In this document: positions 15,704-25,142 of the stretch, in pieces | How positions within the stretch are numbered: position 1 is the first letter of the stretch | Layout: the number at the start of each line of letters is the position of its first letter | Source of the DNA: Streptomyces sp. NBC_00457 | Lineage (GTDB): Bacteria; Actinomycetota; Actinomycetes; Streptomycetales; Streptomycetaceae | Assembly (NCBI RefSeq): GCF_036014015.1 | Contig: NZ_CP107905.1 | Location: 3,286,001-3,350,000, forward strand | Length of the DNA: 64,000 bases | Direction of reading: 5' to 3' | Translations under genes and position numbers: made by a program | The notes under the pieces: model-generated | What the model was told of the DNA's origin: nothing | The model's database searches: none | Seen by the model: the letters and a program-made list of their open reading frames with translations, nothing else

Positions 15704-18700
15704 TCACACCGGGACGCGGACACCTGCCAGGTTCTCGATCATGCGGCGCGCGCTGGGGCCGACGACCGCCGCCCATTCCGCGGGCGCGTCGGTGAGCCAG
15801 CCCGCGACCAGCGCGGCGAAGCCCGGGACATGGCGGCCCAGGTCGACCAGACCGCGGTCGAAGCGGGCCGCGCCGTCCGGGGTGCGGACGAGGAGGAGGC
15901 CGATGTGGCGGACCAGGTCCCGCAGGTCGGGCCCGCCGTGCCGGGCGGCGGCGTGCAGGAGGGCGTCAAGGACGGCCGGGGTGTGCTCGTGGGCCAGCAG
16001 GAAGTCGAGCAGTTCGCGGCGCAGGGGGCGGGAGGCGGGGGTGCCGCGAGCGGCCAATACGGTGGCCAGCGCGGCCCGCACCTGATCGGGACCGCCGTCC
16101 AGCAGACCGGTGACCAGCGGAAACAGTACGGAACGGGCGACCGGCCCCTGGTCGAGCCGCCGGTCGACGTACGCCGCCACGTCCGCCGCAGTCTCCGGAC
16201 GCCGCTGCACCGCCTCCCGTACGAGGCCCGCGACCCGGCGCGCCAAGGTCGGCGTCGTGACATCGGCGAGCGTACGCAGCGCCTCCCCGCCGCCCGGCAG
16301 CCGCAGCCGCTCCCGGAAGGCGTCCAGCACCGGATCCGGGTGGGTCGCGAGGGCACCGACCAGCGCGCTGGGCGGGACGTGCGGGTCTCCGGACGCGAAG
16401 TGCCGTAGCGCCAGCGGGAGATGACGGGCCCGGGCGCGCGGATCCCGGACGAGGAGAGCGAGCGCGCCGCCGCGCAGGGTGCGGTCGGCGGGGTGGGCGA
16501 GCAGGGCGAGGGCGGCATAGCGGAGCAGTTCGCGGTCGGCCTCCGTACGTACATGGGGCGCGGCCCGCAGCCCGTACACCGCCGCCGCGGCCCGCCGCGC
16601 CGGCCGCCCGTCGTGCGCCCACCGGTCGACGGCCCGGCACACCGCCGACGGCTCGTCCTCCGCCAGCACGTCCAGCAGCTCCTCGGCACGGCGGTGCGCG
16701 CAGTCGACGAGCACCTCCATCAGGTCGTCCAGGGCCCGGTGCCGATGCGTGTGCAGCAGCGCCTGCGCCGCCTTCGCGACGGTCGCGTGCGGGGTGGCGG
16801 GCAGCGGGCGCTCGTCGTCAAACCAGCGGGTGAGATGCGGTTGTACGGCGGTGGGGGCGGCGGCGAGCAGGTGGGCGGCGGCGTCCAGGTAGCGGGGGCC
16901 GTCGGTGTCGTCCGGGGCGGGGTCGGCGAGGAGGAGCCGGCGCAGGAGGTCGAAGCGGGTGACCTCCGGCAGGGCGAGGGCGGTCCAGAAGGCGGGGCCG
17001 AAGTCGCCCGGAACGGTGGGGTGTTGCCGGCGCCACGCGACGACTCGGTCGGCGAGCAGCCGTAGGACACCCGTGTACGGCGTCGCGTCGGGTACCCGGG
17101 GCAGGACCTCGGTGAGGAGGCGGGCGGGCCACCAGGCGTGCGGGTCGGTGTCCACGGCGTCGACCAACTCCTGGAGGCGGGCGGCGAGTTCGGGGGCGCC
17201 TTGGTGGCGGGCGAGGTGGAGCAGGGACTGGACGACCGGGCCGATGCGGTGGTGTGGGTCCTGCGGGTGTCTGGTCAGGGTGCGCAGGGCTTCGTCCAGG
17301 TCTAGGTGCATGCCCTGGATCCAGTCGGCGAGTTCCTCGTGGGCGAAGCGGTAGCCGGGGCCGGTGGGGATGAGGAGGCCCTCGGTGAGGACGGCGGGGG
17401 CCCAGCCGGAACCGTGGGGGAACAGGGCCTCGAACGACTCCCGGTCCAGTTCGCCCTCGCCCGGGCCGAGGCTGTGGCGGGCGGCTTCGTGGATACGGCC
17501 GGCGACTTTTGCGGCGAGTCTGCGGACGGCTGTGCCGTGCAGGTTGGCTTCGGTGGCGAGGTGGGTGGCGATGCGGAGGCTCATCAGGTCTAGGTAGGCC
17601 GTGAAGACGTCGTTGCGGTCGAGGGGGGTGGTGGGGCTGGGGGTGTGGGTTTGGGCGTGGGCGTCGGGGAGGGCTGACTGGACCTCGGAGAGGAGGCGGA
17701 GGGTGAGGGGGTGGTGGGTGTCGGGGGTGGTGAGGGTGCCTTCGGGGATGGCGTAGCGGGTGCGGGCTTGGGCTGCCTCGTCGTCGGTGAGGTCGCCCAG
17801 GTGGATGCAGGGTGGTAGGTGCGGGTGGGTGCGTGGTGGCCGTCCGGGTTTCTCGCCCCCGCCGCCCCTACCCGTCCCATCCTGAAGGGGCTCCGCCCCT
17901 TCGACCCCGCCAAGGGGCTTCGCCCCCTGGACCCCCGATCGGCCTTCGGCCTCGTCCTCAAACGCCGGACGGGCTGAGTTGTGCAGCAGGGCTGCCGGGA
18001 AGGTGCGGCCCGCCGTCTCCCAGTACTCCTCCCTGCACGCCAGCACCAACTGCGCCCCCGTCTCCCGCAGCCACCTCACCGTTCCCTCCGTCCACTCGGG
18101 GAGTCGGTCAGCCAGGGACTGGGGCATGTGCTCCGGGTCGTCCAAGAGGAGGAGCAGGGGGCGGTCGGCCTCGCGGGCCACCTGGGCCAGGTGTTCCGGG
18201 GTGGCTGTTCGGGGCGCTTGTTGGAGGGTGCGGCGGGCTGCGTCTGCGATCGACGTGTCTTCGGGGTGGAGGTCGGCGCCTCGGAGCCAGAGGGTGGGGG
18301 CTTGGTGGCGGCGGGTGGCCAGGGAGGCCAGTTCTGTGGTGCGGCCGGTGCCCGGTGGGCCGACGAGGGCGAGGACGGAGGTCGATGACTGGGTGAAGGC
18401 GGCGAACTCCCTTGCCGTCGCCGTCCGTTCGACCGGTTCGACCGGGCTCGGCGGGGTGGTCTGCCTGCGCGAGGTGGCCGTGAGGTGCAGGGCTCCGGCC
18501 AGGTTGAGGTCGGGGCCGTAGGCGGGGACCGTCGCCGCGTTGCCGGCCAGCAGGTCGGCCAGTGGGCCTTCGGTGGTGCGGCGCAGGGGGGCCGCGAACC
18601 CCACGTCGCGGTGGCCGGACTGGAGGGCCGTGCCGAGGACGCCGAGGACCGCGCCGGTCGTGGCGTCGAGGACCGGTCCCCCGGCCGCGCCGCCGCCGAG

Positions 18701-19198
18701 GCGGAGTGCGTCGCGGCCGGCGGTGCCGATCGCCAACTCCAGGGCGCCGTCGAGGAGATGGAAGCGGTCGGTGGCCGTGTACGTCACGGCGGTGACGTCG
18801 AGGACGCGGGCCTCGCGCCAGCATCCGGCGAGGAGGCGGACGTATCGGCCGGTCTCGACCGTGTCCCGGACCGAGACGGGGAGCGGGTCGACGCCGAGGC
18901 CCTCGGTGTGGACGAGGGCCAGGTTCAGGGCGGGCAGCGGGGTGACGGCGTCGGCGGTCAGCAGGCAGGTGCGGTCGTCGGGGGCGTGGACCACGATCCG
19001 GGTCAGGCCGTCCACGACTTCGTGACTGGTGACGACCGTGCCCTGGTGGTCGGCGACGAATCCCGTGCCGCGCGGGCGTCCCGCCAAGTCGTGGATGCGG
19101 ACGAGGACTTCGTCGCGCCCGCGCTCCGCGCCCGCCTCGTCGCCCGCGCCGCTCGGCGTCCGGCGTCCGCCTCCGGTCCGCGGGCCCCGTCCCGCCAT
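15704..19198 (-). CDS. Degenerate trypsin-like domain fused to P-loop NTPase and helical repeats
   Basis: Protein of 1164 aa. The ATG at 19198 has GGGGAGG 7 bases upstream. Residues 30-215 look like a trypsin/HtrA domain (RGTGFVADHQGTVVTSHEVV). The catalytic positions have changed: the His motif reads SHEVV instead of xAHVV, the Asp motif LNLALV has Asn92 instead of Asp, and GGAAGGPV has Ala172 instead of Ser. A P-loop NTPase follows: GPPGTGRTT at 280-288, with Arg286 for the usual Lys, and LLLLLDDPEH as Walker B. Residues ~600-1164 are Leu/Ala/Arg-rich helices resembling HEAT-type repeats. Residues about 407-449 are encoded by a dispersed repeat. The layout resembles STAND-type regulators. 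Function unknown. Confidence 0.75.
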   Translation of the reverse strand: MAGRGPRTGGGRRTPSGAGDEAGAERGRDEVLVRIHDLAGRPRGTGFVADHQGTVVTSHEVVDGLTRIVVHAPDDRTCLLTADAVTPLPALNLALVHTEGLGVDPLPVSVRDTVETGRYVRLLAGCWREARVLDVTAVTYTATDRFHLLDGALELAIGTAGRDALRLGGGAAGGPVLDATTGAVLGVLGTALQSGHRDVGFAAPLRRTTEGPLADLLAGNAATVPAYGPDLNLAGALHLTATSRRQTTPPSPVEPVERTATAREFAAFTQSSTSVLALVGPPGTGRTTELASLATRRHQAPTLWLRGADLHPEDTSIADAARRTLQQAPRTATPEHLAQVAREADRPLLLLLDDPEHMPQSLADRLPEWTEGTVRWLRETGAQLVLACREEYWETAGRTFPAALLHNSARPAFEDEAEGRSGVQGAKPLGGVEGAEPLQDGTGRGGGGEKPGRPPRTHPHLPPCIHLGDLTDDEAAQARTRYAIPEGTLTTPDTHHPLTLRLLSEVQSALPDAHAQTHTPSPTTPLDRNDVFTAYLDLMSLRIATHLATEANLHGTAVRRLAAKVAGRIHEAARHSLGPGEGELDRESFEALFPHGSGWAPAVLTEGLLIPTGPGYRFAHEELADWIQGMHLDLDEALRTLTRHPQDPHHRIGPVVQSLLHLARHQGAPELAARLQELVDAVDTDPHAWWPARLLTEVLPRVPDATPYTGVLRLLADRVVAWRRQHPTVPGDFGPAFWTALALPEVTRFDLLRRLLLADPAPDDTDGPRYLDAAAHLLAAAPTAVQPHLTRWFDDERPLPATPHATVAKAAQALLHTHRHRALDDLMEVLVDCAHRRAEELLDVLAEDEPSAVCRAVDRWAHDGRPARRAAAAVYGLRAAPHVRTEADRELLRYAALALLAHPADRTLRGGALALLVRDPRARARHLPLALRHFASGDPHVPPSALVGALATHPDPVLDAFRERLRLPGGGEALRTLADVTTPTLARRVAGLVREAVQRRPETAADVAAYVDRRLDQGPVARSVLFPLVTGLLDGGPDQVRAALATVLAARGTPASRPLRRELLDFLLAHEHTPAVLDALLHAAARHGGPDLRDLVRHIGLLLVRTPDGAARFDRGLVDLGRHVPGFAALVAGWLTDAPAEWAAVVGPSARRMIENLAGVRVPV
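17853..17977. repeat. Dispersed repeat (family C) inside the protease-like/NTPase gene
   Basis: This stretch is nearly identical over its first ~60 bases to the intergenic copy at 60550-60682 (CCGCCCCTACCCGTCCCATC, then GAAGGGGCTCCGCCCCTTCG) and shares the CTCAAACGCCGGACGGGCTG end with 32253-32326. Here it is read in frame and encodes a Gly/Glu-rich linker containing GAKPLGGVEGAEPLQDG, between the NTPase and the following helical domain. Confidence 0.85.
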
Positions 19199-19437
19199 GG
19201 TCGAACCTCCCCGCGTCCACCCGTGCTCGTATTCGACCGTAGGCACAAGATGATCAGCGGGACAGATCGCGCCGCGAACGCGCCCCCTTCCGCTCCCTCG
19301 GTTCACTCCGAGCGCCTGCCCGGACGGGTGAATAGAAAGGGGCCGGTGGATACACCCTAGGGGTGGGGGAACCGAGGGGGACCGTGGAGCGGCGTGCAGA
19401 GTACGACCCCGTGCCCGCCGCTCCACGGGCAGCCAAG
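19199..19437 (-). other. 239-bp gap upstream of the protease-like/NTPase gene
   Basis: This is the likely promoter region of the gene starting at 19198. AT-richer patches occur near 19240-19260 and 19330-19350 but give no convincing hexamers. I see no gene in it. Confidence 0.3.
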
Positions 19438-19471
19438 GAAAAAGGGCTGATCAGCAAAAGGGCTGATCAGC
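19438..19471 (-). terminator. truB terminator overlapping its stop codon
   Basis: On the minus strand, GGCTGATCAGC (19471-19461) is followed by CCTTTT and a second GCTGATCAGCC, then CCTTTTTCC, giving a stem with a T-rich tail. The truB stop codon (19467-19469) is inside the first arm. The core GCTGATCAGC is itself palindromic and occurs twice, 16 bases apart. Confidence 0.7.
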
Positions 19472-20372
19472 CGAAGACGGCGAGGCTCTTCGCCTTGCCC
19501 TTCTGCTCCTCGACGAGCGCGAGGAATTGGCCGTCGGCGTCGAACACGGCCACGGCGCCCCTGCCCGCGTACTCGTCGGGCATCTCCAGCCGTACGCCGT
19601 TCATCAGCAGCCGGGCCCGCCTGGCGTCCACGTCCCAGCGGGGGAACGCCGCCGCGGCGGCCTCGGCGATCGGCATCACGGTCAGCTCCTCCTGGAGCTG
19701 GTCCAGGGTCCGGGCCGAGTCCAGTTTGTACGGTCCGACGCGCGTCCGGCGCAGCGCGGTGAGGTGTCCGCCGACGCCCAGGTCGGCGCCCAGGTCACGG
19801 GCGAGCGCCCGGATGTAGGTGCCGGACGAGCAGACCACCGAGACGACCAGGTCGAGCACGGGGGTGCCGTCCTCGGCGACGGCGTCCCGGATGTCGTACA
19901 CGGCGAAGGACGAGACGGTGACCGGCCTGGCCGGGATCTCGAAGTCCTCGCCGTCGCGGGCCCGTTTGTAGGACCGCACGCCGTCGATCTTGATGGCGCT
20001 GACCTTGGACGGCACCTGCATGATGGCGCCGGTGAGCTTGGCGATCCCGGCGTCGACGGCGTCGCGGGTGACCTTCGAGGCGTCGGCCGACCCCGTGATC
20101 TCGCCCTCGGCGTCGTCGGTGAGGGTCGTCTGCCCGAGGCGGATCGTGCCGAGGTACTCCTTCTCGGTCAGCGCGAGGTGGCCGAGGAGCTTGGTGGCCT
20201 TCTCGACGCCGAGGACGAGCACGCCCGTCGCCATGGGGTCGAGGGTGCCGGCGTGGCCGACACGTCGTGTCCTCGCGATGCCGCGCATCTTGGCGACGAC
20301 GTCGTGCGAGGTGAAGCCCGACGGCTTGTCGACGATGACAAGGCCGTCGGGCGTCCGGTTCTTCTGCGTCAT
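19467..20372 (-). CDS. truB: tRNA pseudouridine(55) synthase
   Basis: Converts U55 to pseudouridine in the T-arm of elongator tRNAs. The protein has 301 aa, the normal length. The N-terminus GLVIVDKPSGFTSHDVV and motif HAGTLDPMATGVL, with the catalytic Asp in TLDP, are diagnostic. YIRALARDLG and the C-terminal PUA-like region are present. The ATG overlaps the rbfA stop codon by four bases, so translation is coupled. A terminator overlaps its own stop codon, ending the rimP/nusA-infB-rbfA-truB gene string. Confidence 0.97.
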   Translation of the reverse strand: MTQKNRTPDGLVIVDKPSGFTSHDVVAKMRGIARTRRVGHAGTLDPMATGVLVLGVEKATKLLGHLALTEKEYLGTIRLGQTTLTDDAEGEITGSADASKVTRDAVDAGIAKLTGAIMQVPSKVSAIKIDGVRSYKRARDGEDFEIPARPVTVSSFAVYDIRDAVAEDGTPVLDLVVSVVCSSGTYIRALARDLGADLGVGGHLTALRRTRVGPYKLDSARTLDQLQEELTVMPIAEAAAAAFPRWDVDARRARLLMNGVRLEMPDEYAGRGAVAVFDADGQFLALVEEQKGKAKSLAVFG

Positions 20373-20815
20373 TCGGCGGCGTCGTCCTCGTCGTCACCCG
20401 GCTTCTTGTACGGATCCGCGTCACCGGCGTACGCGGCGCCCGCGGACACCTCGCGCACCTTCTCGTCGGAGGCACGCGCCTTGTCGAGGAGGTCCTCGAT
20501 GTTCTTGGCGGTGTCCGGAAGGGCGTCCGCGACGAAGGCGAGGGTCGGCGTGAACTTCACGCCCGCAGCCGCACCCACCGCGGAGCGCAGGACGCCCTTG
20601 GCGCTCTCCAGGCCGGCCGCTGCGGCGGCCCGCTCCTCGTCGTCGCCGTACACGGTGTAGAAGACGGTCGCCTCCCGCAGGTCGCCCGTCACCCGGGTGT
20701 CCGTGATGGTGACGTGCGAGCCGAGCCGCGGGTCCTTGATCCCACGCTGCAGCTTCTGGGCCACCACCTCTCGGATGAGGTCCGCCAGCCTCTTGGCGCG
20801 CGCGTTGTCGGCCAC
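20369..20815 (-). CDS. rbfA: 30S ribosome-binding factor A
   Basis: Late 30S assembly factor that binds near helix 1 of 16S rRNA. The protein has 148 aa: KH-like core with RAKRLADLIREVVAQKL, ITDTRVTGDLREATVFYTV and the GVKFTPTLAFVAD strand, and an acidic C-terminal tail (about 125-148) typical of actinobacterial RbfA. It lies between ylxP and truB in the standard nusA-infB operon order and overlaps truB by four bases. Confidence 0.97.
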   Translation of the reverse strand: MADNARAKRLADLIREVVAQKLQRGIKDPRLGSHVTITDTRVTGDLREATVFYTVYGDDEERAAAAAGLESAKGVLRSAVGAAAGVKFTPTLAFVADALPDTAKNIEDLLDKARASDEKVREVSAGAAYAGDADPYKKPGDDEDDAAE

Positions 20816-20854
20816 TGGTCCGTCTCCCGTTCTTTCCTGTCTTGGTTCTCTAGG

Positions 20855-21148
20855 TCAGTCGTCGTCGCCGCGGATCCGCCGTCTCACCGACAGCAGTTCC
20901 ACTTCGGGGCGTCCGGCGACCAGCCGCTCGCACCGGTCCAGTACGTCGGTCAGATGCCCCGCGTCGCCGGACACCATCGCGAGGCCGATGAGGGCCCTGC
21001 GATGCAGGTCCATGTGATCCACCTCCGCCGCGCTCACGGCGTACTTCCGCTGCAGCTCTGCGACGATCGGGCGGACTACGGAGCGCTTCTCCTTCAGCGA
21101 CCGTATGTCGCCGAGGAGCAGGTCGAAGGACAGCGTCCCCACGTACAT
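20855..21148 (-). CDS. ylxP: YlxP family (DUF503) protein
   Basis: Protein of 97 aa with the family start MYVGTLSFDLLLGD, then SLKEKRSVVRPIVAEL. I choose the ATG at 21148 because conserved sequence begins there; the frame is open to an ATG at 21214, and neither start has a strong ribosome site. The family is a small ferredoxin-like fold found almost always between infB and rbfA. It is thought to take part in ribosome maturation or translation, but its biochemical role is not established. The gap to infB holds a terminator and a dispersed repeat, so it probably has its own promoter. Confidence 0.88.
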   Translation of the reverse strand: MYVGTLSFDLLLGDIRSLKEKRSVVRPIVAELQRKYAVSAAEVDHMDLHRRALIGLAMVSGDAGHLTDVLDRCERLVAGRPEVELLSVRRRIRGDDD

Positions 21149-21333
21149 GTTTTTGACCGGTTCACCCGCCGGTACGGGATCGGTGCCCCGCGGCTTTGAT
21201 GGGCGGGGCTTCAAGAACGGTACCGTGCCCGTGCCGGGGGCTCGAAACGGTTTTGCCGGGGGCTGCGCCCCGGCTCCCGCGTTGTCGCCGTGCGGATGGC
21301 TCTTGTCGTGCTGGTGCGGGTGGTCTGTGGCTT

Positions 21334-21389
21334 GTCGCGCCCACGCGGCGGAGCCGCATATTCATACAGCCCCGCGCCCCTGGAGGGCG
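21334..21389. repeat. Dispersed repeat family A, copy 1 (ylxP-infB gap)
   Basis: GTCGCGCCCACGCGGCGGAG followed by CCGCATATTCATACAGCCCC. It is shared with 28776-28830 and 39986-40043, each time just outside a gene 3' end or in a gene gap. The first half is also related to 49106-49159 and 51991-52037. Confidence 0.9.
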
Positions 21390-21410
21390 TTGCAGACCCC
21401 GGCGTTACAA

Positions 21411-21450
21411 CGTGCCGCCCGGCGGGACCGAGGTCCCGCCGGGCGGCACG
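21411..21450 (-). terminator. infB terminator
   Basis: CGTGCCGCCCGGCGGGAC (21411-21428) and GTCCCGCCGGGCGGCACG (21433-21450) form a perfect 18-bp stem with a CGAG loop, 12 bases after the infB stop codon. Confidence 0.88.
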
Positions 21451-21462
21451 CACCGTCGGCTA

Positions 21463-24400
21463 TTACACCCGCGGCTTCTCCCGCATCTCGTACGTCGCGA
21501 TGACGTCGTCGACCTTGATGTCGTTGAAGTTGCCGAGGTTGATACCGCCCTCGAACCCTTCGCGGATCTCGGTGACGTCGTCCTTGAAGCGACGCAGGCC
21601 CTCGATGTTGAGGTTCTCCGCGATGACCTTGCCGTCGCGGACGAGGCGTGCCTTGGTGTTGCGCTTGACCTCGCCGGAGCGGATGAGCACACCGGCGATG
21701 TTGCCCAGCTTGGACGACTTGAAGACCTCGCGGATCTCCGCCGTACCGAGCTCGACCTCTTCGTACTCCGGCTTGAGCATGCCCTTGAGGGCCGCCTCGA
21801 TCTCCTCGATCGCCTGGTAGATGACCGAGTAGTACCGGACGTCCACGCCCTCGCGCTCGGCCATCTGCGCGGCACGGCCGGCCGCACGGACGTTGAAGCC
21901 GATCACGATGGCGTCCGAGCCCATCGCCAGGTCGATGTCCGACTCCGTGACCGCACCGACGCCGCGGTGCAGGACGCGGATGTCGACCTCTTCGCCGACG
22001 TCCAGCTGGAGCAGGGAGGACTCGAGAGCCTCGACGGAACCAGAAGCGTCACCCTTGATGATGAGGTTGAGCTGCTGGACCTCGCCGGCCTTGAGCACCT
22101 TGTCCAGGTCCTCGAGCGAGACGCGGCGCGTGCGCTTGGCGAAGGCCGCGTTGCGCTCGCGGGCGGCACGCTTCTCGGCGATCTGCCGGGCCGTGCGGTC
22201 CTCCTCGACGACGAGGAAGTTGTCGCCCGCGCCCGGGACGTTGGTCAGGCCCAGGACCTGGACCGGCGTCGACGGACCCGCCTCGGCGACGTTGTTGCCG
22301 TTGTCGTCGTGCATCGCCCGGACTCGGCCGTACGCGTCGCCGACCACCATGGTGTCGCCGACCCGCAGCGTGCCGCGCTGGACGAGGACCGTCGACACGG
22401 CACCGCGGCCGCGGTCGAGACGGGACTCGATCGCGATGCCCTGCGCGTCCTGGTTCGGGTTGGCCCGCAGGTCGAGCGAGGCGTCGGCCGTGAGGACCAC
22501 GGCCTCCAGCAGGGAGTCGATGTTCAGACCCTGCTTGGCGGAGATGTCGACGAACATCGTCTCGCCGCCGTACTCCTCGGCCACCAGCCCGTACTCGGTC
22601 AGCTGACCGCGGACCTTGGTCGGGTCGGCGCCCTCGACGTCGATCTTGTTGACCGCGACGACGATCGGGACCTCGGCCGCCTTGGCGTGGTTGAGGGCTT
22701 CGATCGTCTGCGGCATGACACCGTCGTTGGCCGCGACGACCAGGATGGCGATGTCGGTCGACCGGGCACCACGGGCACGCATGGCGGTGAACGCCTCGTG
22801 ACCCGGGGTGTCGATGAAGGTGATCTTGCGCTCTTCGTCGTTGACCTCGGTCGCGACCTGGTAGGCACCGATGTGCTGGGTGATGCCGCCGGCCTCGCCC
22901 GCGATGACGTTCGTCTTGCGGATGGCGTCGAGGAGCCGGGTCTTACCGTGGTCGACGTGACCCATGACGGTCACCACCGGCGGACGGATGACGAGGTCTT
23001 CCTCGCCGCCCTCGTCCTCGCCGAACTCGATGTCGAAGGACTCGAGCAGCTCGCGGTCCTCCTCCTCGGGGCTGACGATCTGAACCGTGTAGTTCATCTC
23101 GCCGGCGAGGAGCTCCAGCGTCTCGTCGGAGACGGACTGGGTGGCCGTGACCATTTCGCCGAGGTTCATCATGACCGCGACGAGGGACGCCGGGTTGGCG
23201 TTGATCTTCTCCGCGAAGTCGGTGAGGGAGGCACCGCGCGACAGGCGAACGGTCTCGCCGTTGCCGCGAGGCAGCATCACGCCGCCGACCGACGGGGCCT
23301 GCATGGCCTCGTACTCCTGGCGCCTCTGCCGCTTCGACTTGCGACCGCGACGCGCGGGACCGCCGGGACGGCCGAAGGCGCCCTGCGTGCCACCACGGCC
23401 ACCGGGACCGCCGGGACGGCCGCCGAAGCCGGGACGGCCACCGCCGCCACCACCGGGACCGCCGGGACGACCGGCGAAGCCGCCGCCGCCACCGCCGGGA
23501 CCTGCGGGACGACCGGCGAAGCCGCCACCGCCGCCGCCACCGGGACGACCGGCGAAGCCGCCGCCGCCACCGGGACGACCGCCGCCACCGCCACCGGGAC
23601 GACCGCCGCCGCCACCGGGACCGCGGCCGCCGGGGCCACCGCCACCGGGACGCGGGCCCGCCGCGGGACGCTGCGGCATCATGCCGGGGTTCGGACGGTT
23701 GCCGCCCGGACCGCCGGGGCCGCCGCCGGGACGGGGACCGCCCTGCGGACGGGGCATGCCCGACGGGCTCGGACGGTTACCGCCCGGAGCCTGCGGACGG
23801 GGACCGCCGCCAGCCGCGCCCTGGGGACGCGGACCGCCCTGGCCGGCACCCTGCGGACGCGGGGCACCCGGGCCGCCGGGACCACCGGGGCGCGGAGCAC
23901 CGCCCGGACGGGGCGCCTGCGGGCGCGCCATGCCGGTGGAGCCGCCGGAGGTGAAGGGGTTGTTGCCCGGACGGGGACCGGCCGGACGAGCGCCCGGACG
24001 CGGAGCCTGTCCACCAGGACGCGGAGCCTGGCCGCCGGGACGCTGGCCACCGGGACGGTCGCCACGGTCACCGCGGCGCTCACCGGGGCCGGTCGGACGG
24101 GCAGCGGGCTTCGGCGCACCGGGACGCGGTGCGGACGACGGGGCGGGAGCCGACGGCGGAGCGGTGAACTCCGGGGTCGTGGGCGCTGCCGGGGCCGGAC
24201 GCGGCGCGGGCTTGGGGCCCGGCGTCGCCGGGCGCGGACCCGGGGCGGCGGCCGGCGCGGGCGCCGACGGAGTCTCGGCAGCGGGCTGCTCTGCCGCTGC
24301 GGGCTTGGGAGCCGGCGGCTTGGGAGCAGCCGGACGTGCCGCCTGCGCCGGAGAGGGCGCGGCGGGCCTGGGGGCAGCCTTCCTGGGGGCACCGGGCTTG

Positions 24401-24582
24401 GCGGCGGACTTGCCGTTGCCACCACCGGCCTGGAACGCGTCAGTCAGTTTGCGTACTACGGGCGCCTCGATCGTCGAGGACGCAGATCGGACAAATTCAC
24501 CGAGTTCTTGGAGCTTGGCCATGACGACCTTGCTCTCCACCCCGAACTCCTTGGCGAGTTCGTATACCCGGACCTTAGCCAC
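21463..24582 (-). CDS. infB: Translation initiation factor IF-2
   Basis: GTPase that places initiator tRNA on the 30S subunit. The protein has 1039 aa. The N-terminal helix-turn domain ([18 protein letters not shown]) is followed by a very long Pro/Ala then Gly/Arg/Pro-rich linker (about 55-430), as in streptomycetes. A second IF2_N domain follows ([13 protein letters not shown] onward), then the G domain with G1 GHVDHGKT, G3 DTPGHEAF, G4 NKID and the C-terminal IF2 domains 2-4. The start ATG gives the expected N-terminus. The terminator at 21411-21450 ends the transcript. Many long antisense frames across this gene are composition artefacts. Confidence 0.98.
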   Translation of the reverse strand: MAKVRVYELAKEFGVESKVVMAKLQELGEFVRSASSTIEAPVVRKLTDAFQAGGGNGKSAAKPGAPRKAAPRPAAPSPAQAARPAAPKPPAPKPAAAEQPAAETPSAPAPAAAPGPRPATPGPKPAPRPAPAAPTTPEFTAPPSAPAPSSAPRPGAPKPAARPTGPGERRGDRGDRPGGQRPGGQAPRPGGQAPRPGARPAGPRPGNNPFTSGGSTGMARPQAPRPGGAPRPGGPGGPGAPRPQGAGQGGPRPQGAAGGGPRPQAPGGNRPSPSGMPRPQGGPRPGGGPGGPGGNRPNPGMMPQRPAAGPRPGGGGPGGRGPGGGGGRPGGGGGGRPGGGGGFAGRPGGGGGGGFAGRPAGPGGGGGGFAGRPGGPGGGGGGRPGFGGRPGGPGGRGGTQGAFGRPGGPARRGRKSKRQRRQEYEAMQAPSVGGVMLPRGNGETVRLSRGASLTDFAEKINANPASLVAVMMNLGEMVTATQSVSDETLELLAGEMNYTVQIVSPEEEDRELLESFDIEFGEDEGGEEDLVIRPPVVTVMGHVDHGKTRLLDAIRKTNVIAGEAGGITQHIGAYQVATEVNDEERKITFIDTPGHEAFTAMRARGARSTDIAILVVAANDGVMPQTIEALNHAKAAEVPIVVAVNKIDVEGADPTKVRGQLTEYGLVAEEYGGETMFVDISAKQGLNIDSLLEAVVLTADASLDLRANPNQDAQGIAIESRLDRGRGAVSTVLVQRGTLRVGDTMVVGDAYGRVRAMHDDNGNNVAEAGPSTPVQVLGLTNVPGAGDNFLVVEEDRTARQIAEKRAARERNAAFAKRTRRVSLEDLDKVLKAGEVQQLNLIIKGDASGSVEALESSLLQLDVGEEVDIRVLHRGVGAVTESDIDLAMGSDAIVIGFNVRAAGRAAQMAEREGVDVRYYSVIYQAIEEIEAALKGMLKPEYEEVELGTAEIREVFKSSKLGNIAGVLIRSGEVKRNTKARLVRDGKVIAENLNIEGLRRFKDDVTEIREGFEGGINLGNFNDIKVDDVIATYEMREKPRV

Positions 24583-24729
24583 TTCGCTCCTTTTAGGTCC
24601 GGGTTGCGTCCGGACCGTCGCTACTTCATGGGCGTACTCATCGCGTGCTCATCGAGTGCTCATCGCAATCTCGACCTACTTCCAACTCGCGGGGTACCTG
24701 GGCCGCGCGGGGGTTCCGCACGACGCTTC

Positions 24730-25041
24730 TTACGGTGTCGCCTGCTCAGCAAGGTGCTGCTGGCAACCTTCTGTCTGCTCGACGTAGTGGCGCAACGCCT
24801 TTGTGTCGAGCGCTCCCGGGGCGCGCAGCGCCCGCGTGAACGCCCGGCGGCGTACCGCCAGGTCGAGACAGACCAGGGCGGGGTGTACATAGGCACCCCG
24901 GCCGGGCAGCGTACCGCGTGGATCAGGGACGCATGCATCCTTGATCGCCACGATGCGCAGCAGATCAGTCTTGGCCGCTCGCTTCCGGCACCCCACACAG
25001 GTGCGTTCAGGGCATGCGCGGGCTCGCGTCCGGCCAGACAC
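24730..25041 (-). CDS. ylxR: YlxR family (DUF448) RNA-binding protein
   Basis: Protein of 103 aa starting at a GTG, with the family motifs RTCVGCRKR, LLRIV and PGRGAYVHP. It lies between nusA and infB as in most bacteria. In Bacillus subtilis the homologue (RnpM) binds and modulates RNase P; that role is known from the family and not shown here. A gap of 147 bases to infB contains no clear hairpin, so cotranscription is likely. Confidence 0.93.
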   Translation of the reverse strand: MSGRTRARACPERTCVGCRKRAAKTDLLRIVAIKDACVPDPRGTLPGRGAYVHPALVCLDLAVRRRAFTRALRAPGALDTKALRHYVEQTEGCQQHLAEQATP

Positions 25042-25142
25042 TCTTAAGTCTACCTCCCCGTGCCGACCTCACCCCTTTGGGGCAAGAATCGAACGGTTCT
25101 TCACATGGATCTGTCGTGATCTAAGCGACGGGCGGCTTGGAT

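Noticed and set aside
21196-25047. 1283-codon open frame on the plus strand
   Set aside because: It is antisense to infB, follows its low-complexity codons, has no domain or ribosome site, and is a high-GC composition artefact.
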